64,000 bases of DNA from Gibbula magus. Taxonomy: Eukaryota > Mollusca > Gastropoda > Trochida > Trochidae. This document shows positions 46,512 through 58,453 of the stretch, in pieces. Every line of letters starts with the position of its first letter. The stretch's first letter is position 1. A model generated the notes under the pieces. The model made no database searches. It had not been told where the DNA came from and worked only from the letters and a program-made list of their open reading frames with translations. The stretch spans positions 39,768,873-39,832,872 of the forward strand of contig OW388291.1 in assembly GCA_936450465.1 (NCBI GenBank), given 5' to 3'. Made by a program: the position numbers and the translations under genes.

Positions 46512-47480
46512 ATGATGTCGCATGGACAGGAGGAGGAAACCAGCATGAAGGAGTTTTACTATACGAATGGGACAAGCTCTTTGGTTCCACAATCAGCAAG
46601 GTCGAGGGATGTATATGCTCTGAGTATGTGTGTCTGCATCATTATTGGTATATGTGGAAACATTCTTGGAACCGTTGTGTTATCAAGACTGCAGAGATAT
46701 GTTCCCGGTGTTCGACTATTGAAGTTTCTCGGCTTCATAGACGTGGTTCTTCTTGTTTTCATTGCCTTTGAAACTGTGTTCTTCCACTTGGAAATCTCAA
46801 AATCAGTTGAGGTCATAATGAGCGGCATATACACATTTGAGTTCCCTACTGCAATGACTTCATACACATTTGAGATCTACTTCACCATGTTGATTGCATT
46901 ACAGAGAGCTTTGGCTGTGGCCAAACCTCTGCAAGCGTCTCGGTATTTGAGGAGATCTGTCATCAACATATGTATAGTGGTTCTTTTCGTGTTCTCAATA
47001 TTCTTGAATATGCCATACTGGTTTATCTACAAACACGATTTTTACTGGAATAATGACCTCAACATCACATGGATTGTGTTTGAATATTCGAATTTTTCTT
47101 CTTCACAATTATTTCATTTTCATGAAAACTATGTTCTCTTCACCTTTCGAGCTGTGATTCCCCTGGTGTTTCTTGTGGCGTGCAACATAATCATCATCAT
47201 CTTCTCCAGGAGACGTGTCATTCAATCGACAGGAAGAAACCATGATCAACTAGTTGTCGTCAATATAGCCATTATTGTGATGTCAGTCATCACTCACATT
47301 ACAACAGCATGCGAGCGAGCGCTTGGTTTCATTGGGAACTTAGACAAGGTAACTCAAATTCTTGTTGTATTGAACTGTTCAGCAAACTGGATATTCTACT
47401 GTATGTTTGGGAGGTCATTCAGGAACATGTTAAGAGAGCTCTTGAATTGCAGTCACCATGCAAGAGTAAATGGAAGTTGA
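46512..47480 (+). CDS. Intronless divergent class A GPCR D
   Basis: Predicted 322-residue receptor starting at the ATG at 46512 (MMSHGQEEE); an upstream TTG is not needed. It has N-glycosylation NGT at 19, TM1 GICGN (46-50), YTFEIYFTM, QRA (131-133), TM5 FRAVIPLVF, third loop SRRRVIQSTGRNHDQ, TM7 NCSANWIFYC and the C terminus ARVNGS shared with C. The N-terminal half differs from C far more than the C-terminal half, which suggests gene conversion or an exchange. Ligand unknown. Confidence 0.91.
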   Translation: MMSHGQEEETSMKEFYYTNGTSSLVPQSARSRDVYALSMCVCIIIGICGNILGTVVLSRLQRYVPGVRLLKFLGFIDVVLLVFIAFETVFFHLEISKSVEVIMSGIYTFEFPTAMTSYTFEIYFTMLIALQRALAVAKPLQASRYLRRSVINICIVVLFVFSIFLNMPYWFIYKHDFYWNNDLNITWIVFEYSNFSSSQLFHFHENYVLFTFRAVIPLVFLVACNIIIIIFSRRRVIQSTGRNHDQLVVVNIAIIVMSVITHITTACERALGFIGNLDKVTQILVVLNCSANWIFYCMFGRSFRNMLRELLNCSHHARVNGS

Positions 47481-47894
47481 AAGGATTCACAAAGAAGTAA
47501 AATGTTAGATATATATGCTGGAATACATGGTGATGCTTCAAATAGAAAACTTTGACTAGTGTGTTGGAATTAACAGACATTGCTTTACGGTCTGATTGAT
47601 TTTCGTGTGTTAACATTTTCAACCAAAACAGAGGGATAGTGTTACATCTGTCATATAAAGCAAAGGTAAAGACGGCACATTTATCAAAATGGGTAATAAA
47701 TCATGAATAATATTTGTTATGCTGATGAAACGTGAACACTGAACACTGAAGTATCATACAAACACAGGAGGGGATTGTCCTACTCTTGGAAAAGCTTGTG
47801 CACTACAAAGACAATGTCTCCCTTAATAGCGTTATATTGAGGTAATGGAAACGTGACTTTATATAGAGTTATTAAACTCTCAATGCAAAGTCCC

Positions 47895-47955
47895 TTCACG
47901 GTCCTGTGGTACCACTTTGCGAAGGGATGCAGGTTCGAATCCCACCATGTAGAGT
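47895..47955 (+). repeat. tRNA-like SINE head
   Basis: ggtcctgtggtaccac followed by gcaggttcgaatcccacc gives A- and B-box-like blocks closer together than in a true tRNA. The rest of 47500-48280 shows nothing else. Confidence 0.45.
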
Positions 47956-48281
47956 GTGAAAGTTCAAGTTTCGATTCGTTCTGATACGGGTTGTGATAAC
48001 ACTTTCAAGGGCTGCGATTAAAATTCTAATTGTAATTAGAAATATAGTCACAAGTGACGATAAAAGCATTCAGCAACATGTTTGATCTATTTCCTATTGA
48101 TAAAATCATACCAGCAGTCATTCCTGAAAGTTGCATGAAGATATGTTAAGCTACATCAACCTGTAGGAAAGTAGGATTTCCCCCTTTGCTTAGAGAATAA
48201 AATGTACTGTACGCGAGCGATTTTATTGTTGATTCATAAAGATCTTAGTCCAATCTTACTCTCCTGAAAAAATCATAAAAT

Positions 48282-48840
48282 TCGACGGGTAGGTATTTGA
48301 GTTATGTCCCTTTGAATTTTGAGTGTTCACTGTGCAAAAAGTATTGGGAGTACGCTCTTGAAGAGACACACCATGCATTCACCAATGCCTCAGCTGAAAA
48401 CATATATAAGTTTCAGTTTCGTGGTGCAAGTATCTTCAGAGAAGAAGATTTTCAAAAAAATTCAAAAGTGCGAAAAAACAATATGGCGGCGAAACCACGT
48501 GACCTACGAATTCGTCACGATTCGTTTAGATTTTTAGTTTTGCTCGCATCTTCAATGCGCATCTTTTACAAAAAGTTGCAAGTCTCTAGCCGCATTTTGA
48601 AAATGTTTCCCATGTTAAAAATCGAAATTTAGATTCGAACTGGACTTTTAATGGCTGGGTCGATTGATCACAAAAAGCTTCGGCATGAAACTACGCAGTA
48701 AGGGCGATCACCTTGCACAGTTCGGTTGCATTAGCTGCATTCCTTCATGTAGATGTCCTGTTCACAAAATCCGTGGAAGAATAATAATAAAACACGCCAA
48801 TAATAATAAGGATTCAGCACTTAAGTGCTGAATCCCTAAT
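48282..48840 (+). repeat. Probable dispersed element ending in a perfect 26-bp palindrome
   Basis: Contains a block with 'caatatggcggcgaaaccac' and 'gtgacc', a run of aataat, and ends in ggattcagcac-ttaagtgctgaatcc (48810-48835), which is its own reverse complement. An open frame of about 110 codons inside has no recognisable domain, and I do not call it a gene. Copies elsewhere were not seen in this window. Confidence 0.4.
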
Positions 48841-48953
48841 TAAAACCTCAAATGAGGTCATTCCAGGATTTACAATTCACGTCGTGAAATCTACTTTTAG
48901 GGCCATGTATTTGTATTCTACAGAATTTCCCATGGGTATTCCACATAAAGGCC

Positions 48954-49102
48954 CATACATACATACAAACATACATACATACATACATACATACACACAC
49001 ATACATACATACACACATACATACATACACACATACACACATACACACATCCATACATACACACATACATACAGCCATACATACATACATACATACATAC
49101 AC
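48954..49102. repeat. (CATA)n microsatellite
   Basis: About 150 bp of acatacatac with some cacacatac variants. Long open frames on both strands here (Tyr/Val/Cys/Met or His/Thr/Ile repeats) are artefacts of the repeat. Confidence 0.97.
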
Positions 49103-49398
49103 GCCCTTTTTTAAATCAAGAGCAGATAAGTCAAGTTCTCGGAAAAACATCTAAATTATGTCATGATGACGTTTTTATACCTTTATTTAGCTTTAAAATG
49201 AGTGATCGTACACAGCTGTATGTATTGTAAGACACTAACCCCCAAAACCACTAGTGCATTACTAATAGATTGTTTTTCCCATGTAACACTTTCCTTTGAT
49301 TAATACAAACCGATGATGTGCCGTGTGTAATACCAGGTCTTTAAAATTAAATCTATCAACGATGGATCACATTTGATGTCAGTGTTTCTATATTGAGA

Positions 49399-50240
49399 AT
49401 GGCGTTGTCTCTGAGACTTGAATATGAAGGTTCTACAACATATACACAACAGAGATTTCGCTGGAAGCAGAGAACACATACAAAGACATCAATTTGGTGA
49501 TTTTAGGTCTGATTATAAACCTTGGTATTTCTGGAAATATTCTCGGAGCTGTTGTGTTGTTCAAACTGCAGATATCTGTGATACGTGGGTGCGATTGGTT
49601 TCCAACAAATGCTAATATTGACATTTTAAAATAAACAACGCTCCAATTTTCATTTACTTTGACATGCTACACGTTTGAGATCTACTTCACCATGCTGATT
49701 GCATTAAAGATAGATGGGCTGTAGCTAAACCTCTACAAGCTTTCCAGTGTTTGAGAACATCTGTTATCAGCATTTCCATCATGACTATTTTGGTTTTGTC
49801 GATAATATTGAATTTGCCTTCCTGGTTTGGCAACACCAGTAAAATGTATTGAAGCACATAACTTGGGATGACATGGATTTCATTCACAGAGTCACAGTTT
49901 GCGTCTTCCATTTCTTTCAAATTTCATATCAAGTATACCGTATTCTATTTTCGAGCGGTAATTCCCATGTTGTTTATCGTGGTGTGTAACCTGATTATCA
50001 TAGTTTTCTCCAGAAGATGGCTGATGAAGTCAAGAGGGAAGGCAGACCAACTCGCTGCTATCAATATTGCCATCATATTGGTGTCAGTGGTCACCTCAGA
50101 AGTTGAAATGGCTGTCATATTTGCTGCCAATTAAAAAAAGTGACTGCAACTCTACTGTTGGTGAACTGTTCAGCAAATTTCGTGTTCTAGTGTACCGTTG
50201 GTCGATCGTTCAGGAATATGCTCAAAGATATTTTTTAATG
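49399..50240 (+). pseudogene. GPCR pseudogene E, full length but decayed
   Basis: Fragments in order match receptors C, D and F: LEYE near the start, a TM1 'ISGNILGAVVLFKLQ', then a loss of TM2. Next come CYTFEIYFTMLIAL (about 49668-49710), AKPLQAFQ, a TM4 remnant, a TM5 with FRAVIPMLF, a third loop SRRWLMKS, and TM7 NCSANFVF followed by TAG where the family has TAC/TGT codons. Several frameshifts and stops rule out a product. Confidence 0.87.
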
Positions 50241-51030
50241 TATTCTTTGGCAATATGGAATAGGAATTGAACGGTAAAAAAATCCTGAACGGTATCACCT
50301 GATCTCATATGTATATTGCTATTTGTTTAATTAATTTTGTAAAATATGTGCTTTTAATAACTAACGTTATTGTGAAGAAATGCATCCTAAAGAAGCTATT
50401 TTAGGGTGGTGATAAATCGATTATGGTCTGAATGATGATTCCCCGCTGGACATGAGACATAAGTTTGAAGACTTTTTGTGTAACCCTGAGCAAGTGACTT
50501 TGTTCAGTGCGTGCCCTTGTTCATCCAGCATGAGGATGTGACCTTAGAGCGCTACGTCAGCTCAGGTAAGACTAGGGTAATAATAAATACCTAATGAAAG
50601 GAAGCGCCTTCAGAATGCATTTTGGTGTGAATATGTGCGCTTTATAAATATCCTCATTATTAAATAGCGATTTTCAATGAAAACACTGACTTCATATAGT
50701 ATTGACTCTTAATAAAGCAAACATTGATAAATTCATTTGAACATTTATCTCAATAAAGGATTATTAAACATATATATAAAAGCTATTTTTTGTTGAGTTT
50801 GAATATTGTAGCGAATATCATTTGTCTCAGAAAGCCTTTGTGGAAAATTTTACCAGATTGACTAACACCTCAACAAATGCTCGCAATGTTTAGAATACCT
50901 AAACCTTAGAAAGGACATATCAAGTGAATGTATTTTGACAAATGTAATAAAACATTTTAGTCCCCTCATCTCTCTTAAATTATACAGTTTGTATGTAAAG
51001 AATTCATACAAAACCAAAATGTAATAAATA
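50241..51030. other. Intergenic, nothing recognised
   Basis: AT-rich, no sustained frame or repeat that I can name. Confidence 0.5.
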
Positions 51031-51031
51031 T

Positions 51032-52115
51032 GATAAGTGTGTTCACCTGTGTGTATTCACCTGTGCATTGATCTACACCCAACCGCAAAGAAACGTCACC
51101 ATACAAAAAGCACGATAAGTCAATGCACGAGTGATAAACACGACTGAAACAAAGATACATTATGTCTTCAGAAGCCAACTGAACTAAACCTGAAATTTCA
51201 AAACATTATCTGTTCATGTTTCTGAGAAAACACGTTTTAGTCGTTTTCGAATCTCCTTAAATAGACGAGATATGAGAATTAATAAGGGTTTTGGGCTTGT
51301 TTTATGACGTCCTACAGTAAAGATGCGTCAAGAAATTTAAGTTCCAGAAGTTAATTTATGTCGACAACATCGTTTAGTAATGAAATTTCTACATTTTACA
51401 ATTTTTTGTACTCAAATGCAAAACAATCCGGCCAAAAACATTTTGAAAAAGCGATTTCAGGACCCCAACTGTATTCGAACTTACATAAAAATAAAAGTAT
51501 CATACACTGATGCATGCAATTGTGAGTGCTTATTTAAATTTATTAAACATGACAGTTTTTTTTTATTATGTGTCTATCGAATACATTCAAAATCTACTTT
51601 CTCCGGCAGCAGTATTTTGTTTCTTACACTGTTCTGTATGGGGTGACGTTTCTTTTGCGGTTGAGTGTATGTGGACCTCTTGTGTTTATTCAGCTGTGTG
51701 TATTCATTTGTGTGTATTCCTTTGTGAATGTGTTTGTCCTTGTTTGAATTCACCACTGTATTCACCCCTATGTATTCACTACATGAATTCACATGTTCAT
51801 TCGAATTGTACATTTGTCAATATGCATTAACCTTTCTAAGTCTTTAGTCACATTTGTGTAATCATATATGTGTATTCACAATATGTATTCATTAAAGAGT
51901 ATTCACCTGTGTGTATCCACTTAGACCTGTTGATCTGTGTAAAATTCATTTCTGTGTACTCATGATCACATTGTGTATTCCTTATTCTGTATGTACCTAG
52001 GTGTATTCAGCTATGTGTATCCACCTGTGTGTATTCGTATGTATATATTCACACGTATTCATTTATTTATATTCACTTATGTGTATTAACCAATATTTAT
52101 TCGATTTTCAGTGGT
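51032..52115 (+). repeat. gtgtattcacct minisatellite (two patches)
   Basis: A short patch at 51032-51075 and a long one at about 51660-52115 are built of 10-14-bp units like gtgtattcacct and gtgtattcattt. Open frames across it (such as 51510-51830) are repeat products. The same family, inverted, lies at 57165-57695. Confidence 0.85.
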
Positions 52116-52318
52116 GAAATACGGCATTTATCGGTTAAAATAAAATCCGTATTTTCACTGAGTGAAATAACATGTTATTCTACTCAGTGAAATAACACTT
52201 TCAATCATATGACGTCATAGGATGGCCGTGGAAAGGAAGGCGATCTCGGAGGCTCAGTTTATAAAATTAACGTCATTGGTTTGTCATTTCATGGTTTGTT
52301 AAATCTAATAAATAGAAC

Positions 52319-52539
52319 ATTTGACATGTCACGTCGAATACCATCATGTATATCTCATCTCGTGAAGAATAAATAATATATTTACACAAGTGGCTGCGCC
52401 ACTCGTGAAAATATACATTTCTACTTCACTCGATGAGATATTACGCCATGAGCATGCTTTCGAGCGTGGATTTGTGCGCAATATAAATATGCACTACTTT
52501 TATTATTATATTCATGGTATTCGACGAGAAATGTCAAAT
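52319..52539. mobile_element. Foldback/MITE with ~26-bp TIRs
   Basis: The left end atttgacatgtcacgtcgaa and right end ttcgacgagaaatgtcaaat are inverted over about 26 bp. A second internal inverted pair surrounds acaagtggctgcgccactcg. It has no real coding capacity and is a non-autonomous element of unknown class. Confidence 0.7.
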
Positions 52540-54600
52540 ATCCTCTATGTATTCAATTTTGTGTACTTGATCTGTATTTCACTCATTTCAAATAAAGCAA
52601 AATCCATCTATATATGTTTAAGACACTGTTTGATGTCATAACGCTTTTGACGTTAAGAATTTGACAGAATTAGAATGATTTTGTCATAAATAAAATACAA
52701 GCACACAGTCTTCTTTAATTTATTATAGACAAAAAGCAAACAGAAAATGTATATACATTGCAAACCGTTGTTTTACTTTGACTCTGAAATTATGATGGTT
52801 GTATTGTTTGTACAACTGATTCGAGAAATATTATCTTAAACCAGATCACATTCTTACATTAAGTAATTTAAATAGAATATGGTAAAACAAATATAAGTAT
52901 ATCCCTTTAGCAAAAACATGAATCAGTTTACCTTTCACATTGCAGCGATACATCAAATACATCACACATTGCATTATATAAGCACTAAAACACACAAACA
53001 ATGATAGTTCAGAAGTATATCAAAGTTGCCGCACTACATCGACATAGTAAATGTTGACTTTGCACTATTCAACTTTTCCTTTTGGATGCTCACATACTTA
53101 TTAACTTGGAGATTTAACAAGCAGGGGTGCTTTAACGCTTGTGTCCTTTTCCGACCATTACAAAAGATGTACCGAATGTTTTAGAAAAATAATAATGTTA
53201 TTCAAAATCGATAATGACAACGAATGCAATATTCATGAATTTCATTCAAATAGTGTAGTACCACTCTCTACAAATCTTACAAACCTAGTAATCGCAATAA
53301 AGTGTCTGTATTTTTTAACAGTTAAGGTAAAGGATACATCCACAGATATTACGTGTAAATCAAAGATCAATAGATATTTTTTTTCAAAATCGGTTAACCC
53401 CTGACAACGCTTTGTGCACATATGTACACTGAGCTACTGAAGTAGAGTCACATGTACCTAGCATCTTTCAAAGGTGTGGTGATTTTGAACATTAACATCC
53501 TCAGGAACGTAAATTGTTCTTGTTTAGCGGTATGATATACTATAAATATATAAACGAGTTAGCTCCACTGTCTTGATCTTAAATATATTCGTAAATGCGT
53601 ATACTTCAGGTAGACAATACAGTATTGTGTAATTTTCAGAAATATGGTAACATTCGGATAAATATAAAATAACCTTAGATATTATGTGAAAATCGATTAT
53701 TAATAAATATATTTTTTATACATGAATGTATTGATTATAGATCAATTTAATATTTAAATATATCAACTGGTAACAAATGACACCTGTGACCTGTGATGCA
53801 TGCCGAACAAAAGTCACTTCTACCTCCATCTTACTAAGTTGTAGTGAGAATTAATATCAAAGATTAGTAGCTCCAGGAAGCGTGTGTCTTGTAGTTTAAC
53901 AGTATCTTAAAATCATCAAAAACGAATTATTTCTCGTGCCATCATGTGAAATGTTCACAAATTCATATATGTTACGTTGAAATATGTGTAATTCCATTAG
54001 GACAATACAATTACAATAAATACAATAATAAAATCCTGTGGTCTTTCAAAAATCGCAAGTTTTGTATATATGTGAATGATGAGAGCTATCTCGGGTCAGT
54101 AACAAAGAGTTCTCGGTGAACTGGCCACTTCAAGTCCCTTTTCTCAATATTTAATCTATAATCATTGATCAGCTACAATATAACAAACCATTTCTAATGC
54201 AATGGCACATATCTAATATTGGCAACAAAATAACATTCACAAAAGTCCTGCTTCTAGCAGATCACGCTGATTGTAGATTGAATTCTCCCACGTAGACAAG
54301 ACAATCTATCTTCAATGTGAACATTTCAAAACTCCAAAGTTCTCTACAGATGAGTTATTTAAAAGATAAACGAAAATTAGTTTCAAGCAAATGATTCCCA
54401 ACACACGTCAACATACGAATAGTCCATCAGTTCGGGAGTGTATGCTGGAAAAATACGCATTCTGACAAAGGGAAGTTAGCGTACTGATAAAGGAAAGAAA
54501 GCTTACAAGCCTTCCTTTATCCCTGTGATGAGCAGCAAATTCTGGGAGATCCATCGAACCAGCCCGCTACTCAGGTAGGACGAATATCATCTTCATCATG
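52540..54600. other. Intergenic, nothing recognised
   Basis: AT-rich sequence up to the 3' end of receptor F with no convincing gene, RNA or organised repeat. Confidence 0.5.
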
Positions 54601-54620
54601 TTCACTTTCTGTGAGGCAAC

Positions 54621-55601
54621 TTATTCTGTGTAACAATTTGTACACAATGATTTTAGTGTATTGCGAAACATACGGCCAAACGAACAGTAGAATATAAAGT
54701 TTGCAGAGCAGTTCAGTACAATAAGTGTTGAAGTTACTATGCCTAACGTTTCATTATCATCAATGACTCTATCCAGTGATGATGTGATGTGGGTGATGAC
54801 TGACATCACAATAATGGCTATATTGATGACTACTAGTTGATCATGGTTTCTTCCTGTTGATTGGATGACACGTCTCCTGGAGAAGATGATGATGATTATG
54901 TTGCATGCCACAAGAAACACCAGGGGAATAACAGCTCGAAAGGTGAAGAGAATATATCTGTCATAAAATGAGAGAAATCCCGATGACGCAAAATCTGAAT
55001 GCGTGGCATAAATCCATGTGATGTTCAGGTAATAATCCCAGTATATATGCCGTTCTTGAATAAACCAGTATGGAATGTTCAAGAGAACTGAGAAAACTAG
55101 AATGACAATACAAACAATGTTGATGACAGATCTCCTCAAATACCGAGAAGCTTGCAGAGGTTTAGCCACAGCCACAGCTCTCTGTAATGCAATCAGCATG
55201 GTGAAGTAGATCTCAAATGTGTAACATGTGTGTAAAATTGGCCACTCTATGGTGTAGATTCCACTCAATATAATGATTAGAGATGTGTGTAACTGTTCAA
55301 ACCTGAATAACAGAGTTTCTACAGTAAAACCCAAGAGGATAGCAATATCAATGAAAGCAAGGAACTTTAAGAGTCGAACACCAGGAGCAGATCTCTGCAA
55401 TTTTGATAGCACAATCGCTCCGAGAATGTTTCCACAGATACCAATCACTATGCACGTGATGAGAATAATGAACAAACTGTTACCGGAGTTGGTCTCCACT
55501 TCTATGGTGGACAGTGCTGTAGTCCATACTTCATGGCTCTCAGTATATTCTTGGGAGGACGACATTGACATCACCGAATTCTTATAACCTGTTTTCATCA
55601 T
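54621..55601 (-). CDS. Intronless divergent class A GPCR F
   Basis: Predicted 326-residue receptor on the minus strand starting MMKTGYKN. TM1 GICGN (54-58), CYTFEIYFTM in TM3, QRA (140-142), TM5 FRAVIPLVF, third loop SRRRVIQSTGRNHDQ and TM7 NCSANFIFYC. An N-glycosylation NIT is in the second extracellular loop. The TM5-TM6 block is nearly the same as in C and D even though the N-terminal half is not. The gene is inverted relative to C, D and E. Ligand unknown. Confidence 0.91.
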   Translation of the reverse strand: MMKTGYKNSVMSMSSSQEYTESHEVWTTALSTIEVETNSGNSLFIILITCIVIGICGNILGAIVLSKLQRSAPGVRLLKFLAFIDIAILLGFTVETLLFRFEQLHTSLIIILSGIYTIEWPILHTCYTFEIYFTMLIALQRAVAVAKPLQASRYLRRSVINIVCIVILVFSVLLNIPYWFIQERHIYWDYYLNITWIYATHSDFASSGFLSFYDRYILFTFRAVIPLVFLVACNIIIIIFSRRRVIQSTGRNHDQLVVINIAIIVMSVITHITSSLDRVIDDNETLGIVTSTLIVLNCSANFIFYCSFGRMFRNTLKSLCTNCYTE

Positions 55602-57160
55602 ATGATATATGCCAATTAAACAGTATCCATTGGAATCATTCAGTTATGGCGAAATGTCGAAGTGGACATGACTGAAAAACATTCTAATTTCTATTGGCTT
55701 AAACATATGAAATAGATTCCCTCTACTTGGTGCCCAGTGACAGCTCATAATTAGTAAATTATTAAAACGCAGAGATATTTACACGCCCGCGAACCTTTTC
55801 AAGTGAATTACTAGTCTACGTGACGTTCCTAGCGGACTATTTTGATACCACTAATAGCGGGCAATTACAGAATTGACATTAAGGGATATTGTAGAGGAAT
55901 AATACAAATGACATCGAAGTTGGCGTTGGATATAGATATGAGCTCTGCTGTCCCGTCTGAATATCCGAGATGCTATATGTGCGCATGTGTAATAGGGTAT
56001 TATTCTATGTTTCCTTGACACTTTGCACACAAATGGGGGAAAGAATCAGTAAACATGTACCTTGTTATGACTTTCTATGATCATGGACTACGGTAAATAC
56101 ATGTTGCATGCAGCGTAGATGTGTATGTTTGCTATTTAGGCCTTAGTTCTTAAAGGTACATCCATTGTAAATACATGCCAACATACAATATGTGCTGATA
56201 TTATTTCAAATAATGTCATCCCCAATCGCTTAATATATAATAAATATATTTGAGAGGTAATGAGATACATTCAGTGTTAATGTCACTATTTAGGAATTCA
56301 AAGATATATTGTTAGACTGAAGATTGACCTTAACATAAGTACCTGATCGGTGATGATCTTCTTTGATGGTGTCTAGTACACAACAATGTCCAATATATTA
56401 CCAGAAAGCTAAATGATGAATGTTAATAGACTCAATACAAATATTATACAAATAAGCAATATCCTGTTTTCTGTAACTATAAGTACCAATATTGACTATT
56501 GGGAGGGATGAATCTGTCAAATTGTTTGTATCGTTACTTATAGTCTGTATATGAAGGGGAGAAACACGTGAGCAGCTTGGTACAATGTGTGTATACGCTT
56601 CTGGACAGTGTGATGAATTCAATGTACAACTGGGTTTTTAACGGGTACTGGTTACCTATGATTTCTAACAAGAATGCGCAGAGAGCACAGCTTCACAATG
56701 TGCCCTACTGATAGAAACTCGACTCTCAAAATAAGCAGTTAATATGTAAGGGTAATTAACAAAGGGTCAGATTTTGTAATATTGATTTGTCTTCGATCAG
56801 TTTGATAAGTGTGAGCTAATCTGAATGGTATGGGGATAAGGGCTATACATGTCAAGAATCAAAGGGCCTACCACTGACCAGTAAAAGGTATTATCTTAAT
56901 CTGAGTTTGGAATATCAAAAGCTGTTATCAAAGGTCTATGTAGCTCTGGATTCATTCATTGATTATTTTTAATTATGCGCATCACTGATGTACATCCAAT
57001 ACATATTCAAAGCTCCGGTCTGACATGGGAAAGTCAGGTGTTCTAAGTTAAAGATCCTAACTAATATACATGTACATGTGTTCACTCTGAACACTCTGAA
57101 CTCATTTACATCTGTCTACGATGAAGTATTGAACACGTTTTTCGGTAATATTAGATTTGT
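55602..57160. other. Intergenic, nothing recognised
   Basis: The probable promoter of receptor F lies at the left edge. I see no TATA box or repeat that I would defend, and no further gene. Confidence 0.45.
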
Positions 57161-57164
57161 GGCT

Positions 57165-57695
57165 ACACAAAGGTGAATACACACAGGAGGTACATGTAAC
57201 ACAGGTTAATGCACAAAGGCGAATACACCAAGGTGAATACACACATGCGAATGCACACATGTTAACACGGTGAATACACACATGTAAACACATAGGTGAC
57301 TACACATATATGAATGCACATAGGTGAATACACACAGGTGAATGCGCATGGGTGAATACATATATTTACACTTGATTTTTCAAGTGAATAAATATAGGGG
57401 AAACAGGTAAATACAGGTGAATACACATTGGTTAAGACACAGGTAAATACATATTTGTTAATATACATATGTTAATACACACTGAAGAATGCACATTGGC
57501 GAAAACACATTGATGAATATACACATATGAATACAGACAGGTACGGACATAGATATACACAGAGGTAATTGCACACAGGTAAATACACAAAGGTGAACAC
57601 AAGGGTATATACATATTAGTTATAACCCACGGGTGCAAATACACAGGTGAATAAACATAGGTGAATACACATTGGTGAGTACACACAGGTAAAGA
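57165..57695 (-). repeat. Inverted copy of the gtgtattcacct minisatellite
   Basis: Read on the + strand the units are aggtgaatacac and acacaggtgaat, the reverse complement of those at 51032-52115. The array covers about 530 bp. Minus-strand frames within it are repeat products. Confidence 0.85.
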
Positions 57696-58153
57696 AGACA
57701 TAAAGCTAGATACCGAAAGTTTGGCCTCAAGAGTTAGACAGAAGGGGTCAAAATTTGAAAATTTAAATTTCATTAAATTTCGGGCAAACTTTGTCATATC
57801 GACTACATGAGAACACTTTCATCACAAATACATTGGATGAGTATTATATGAATTATGTGATGTATGTTATAGAGACGCCAAGGTATATTATTTGGACATC
57901 AGATAACCTTTTAGCATTGAATGTTAGTACAGTTTGCCAAATGATTTGAAATCATTTCATGTTTTGGGTGTTTGACAATGCCGTTTTCGTCCTTGAAACC
58001 GAAAATAGGACACTTTCGCCTTCCGAAGAACCGATACATTAAAAAAAACTGACATTTTTGGGGAGGTACCTTGCAAAATCAAAGTTTTCTCTCTATTTGG
58101 TCTTAAATATCTGTATTTGCATTTACATCTCGATTTTGGTCCCTCAAAAAATG

Positions 58154-58242
58154 TCAAATGGAGATTATTTTCGCACGAGGAGCGGGTTGAAGGCCGTCAG
58201 GCCGACAACCTGCTCCGCGTGCGAAAATAATCTCCAGTTTGA
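58154..58242. repeat. Hairpin with ~40-bp arms
   Basis: tcaaatggagattattttcg on the left and cgaaaataatctccagtttg on the right pair, with the intervening cacgaggagcgggttg and caacctgctccgcgtg also pairing with two mismatches. The loop is about 16 bp. It lies about 150 bp upstream of the TATA box at 58396. Confidence 0.85.
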
Positions 58243-58395
58243 GGACTTTCTTCTACTTAAAACATAGTTCGACCTCGCAGTACACCGAGCACGTGCATTA
58301 ATAATGTTGAGTTGTTTCAATAAACGCGAACGCGGGATGCTGCGCTAAAACACAACTTTACACCTACACGTGACTAACTATGGGAGAGTTGTTGG

Positions 58396-58402
58396 TATAA
58401 AA
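58396..58402 (+). promoter_or_regulatory. TATA box of the DUF3504-like gene
   Basis: tataaaa in the context ggtataaaagg lies 58 bp before the ATG at 58454. That leaves room for a start site near 58425 and a very short leader. Confidence 0.6.
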
Positions 58403-58453
58403 GGCAGTGACGGAGCAGATTTCGTGCATTCCGACTGTCCACTGCAAGCAACA

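Noticed and set aside
48297..48632. Open frame of 111 codons
   Set aside because: Lies in a probable dispersed element, with no conserved domain and low-complexity Lys/Asn stretches.
48848..49150. Long frames of Tyr/Val/Cys/Met and His/Thr/Ile repeats on both strands
   Set aside because: Direct product of the (CATA)n microsatellite.
51510..57797. Cys/Val/Tyr/Ser-rich frames at 51510-51830 (+) and 57102-57797 (-)
   Set aside because: Both follow the gtgtattcacct minisatellite and have no domain structure; they are repeat artefacts.
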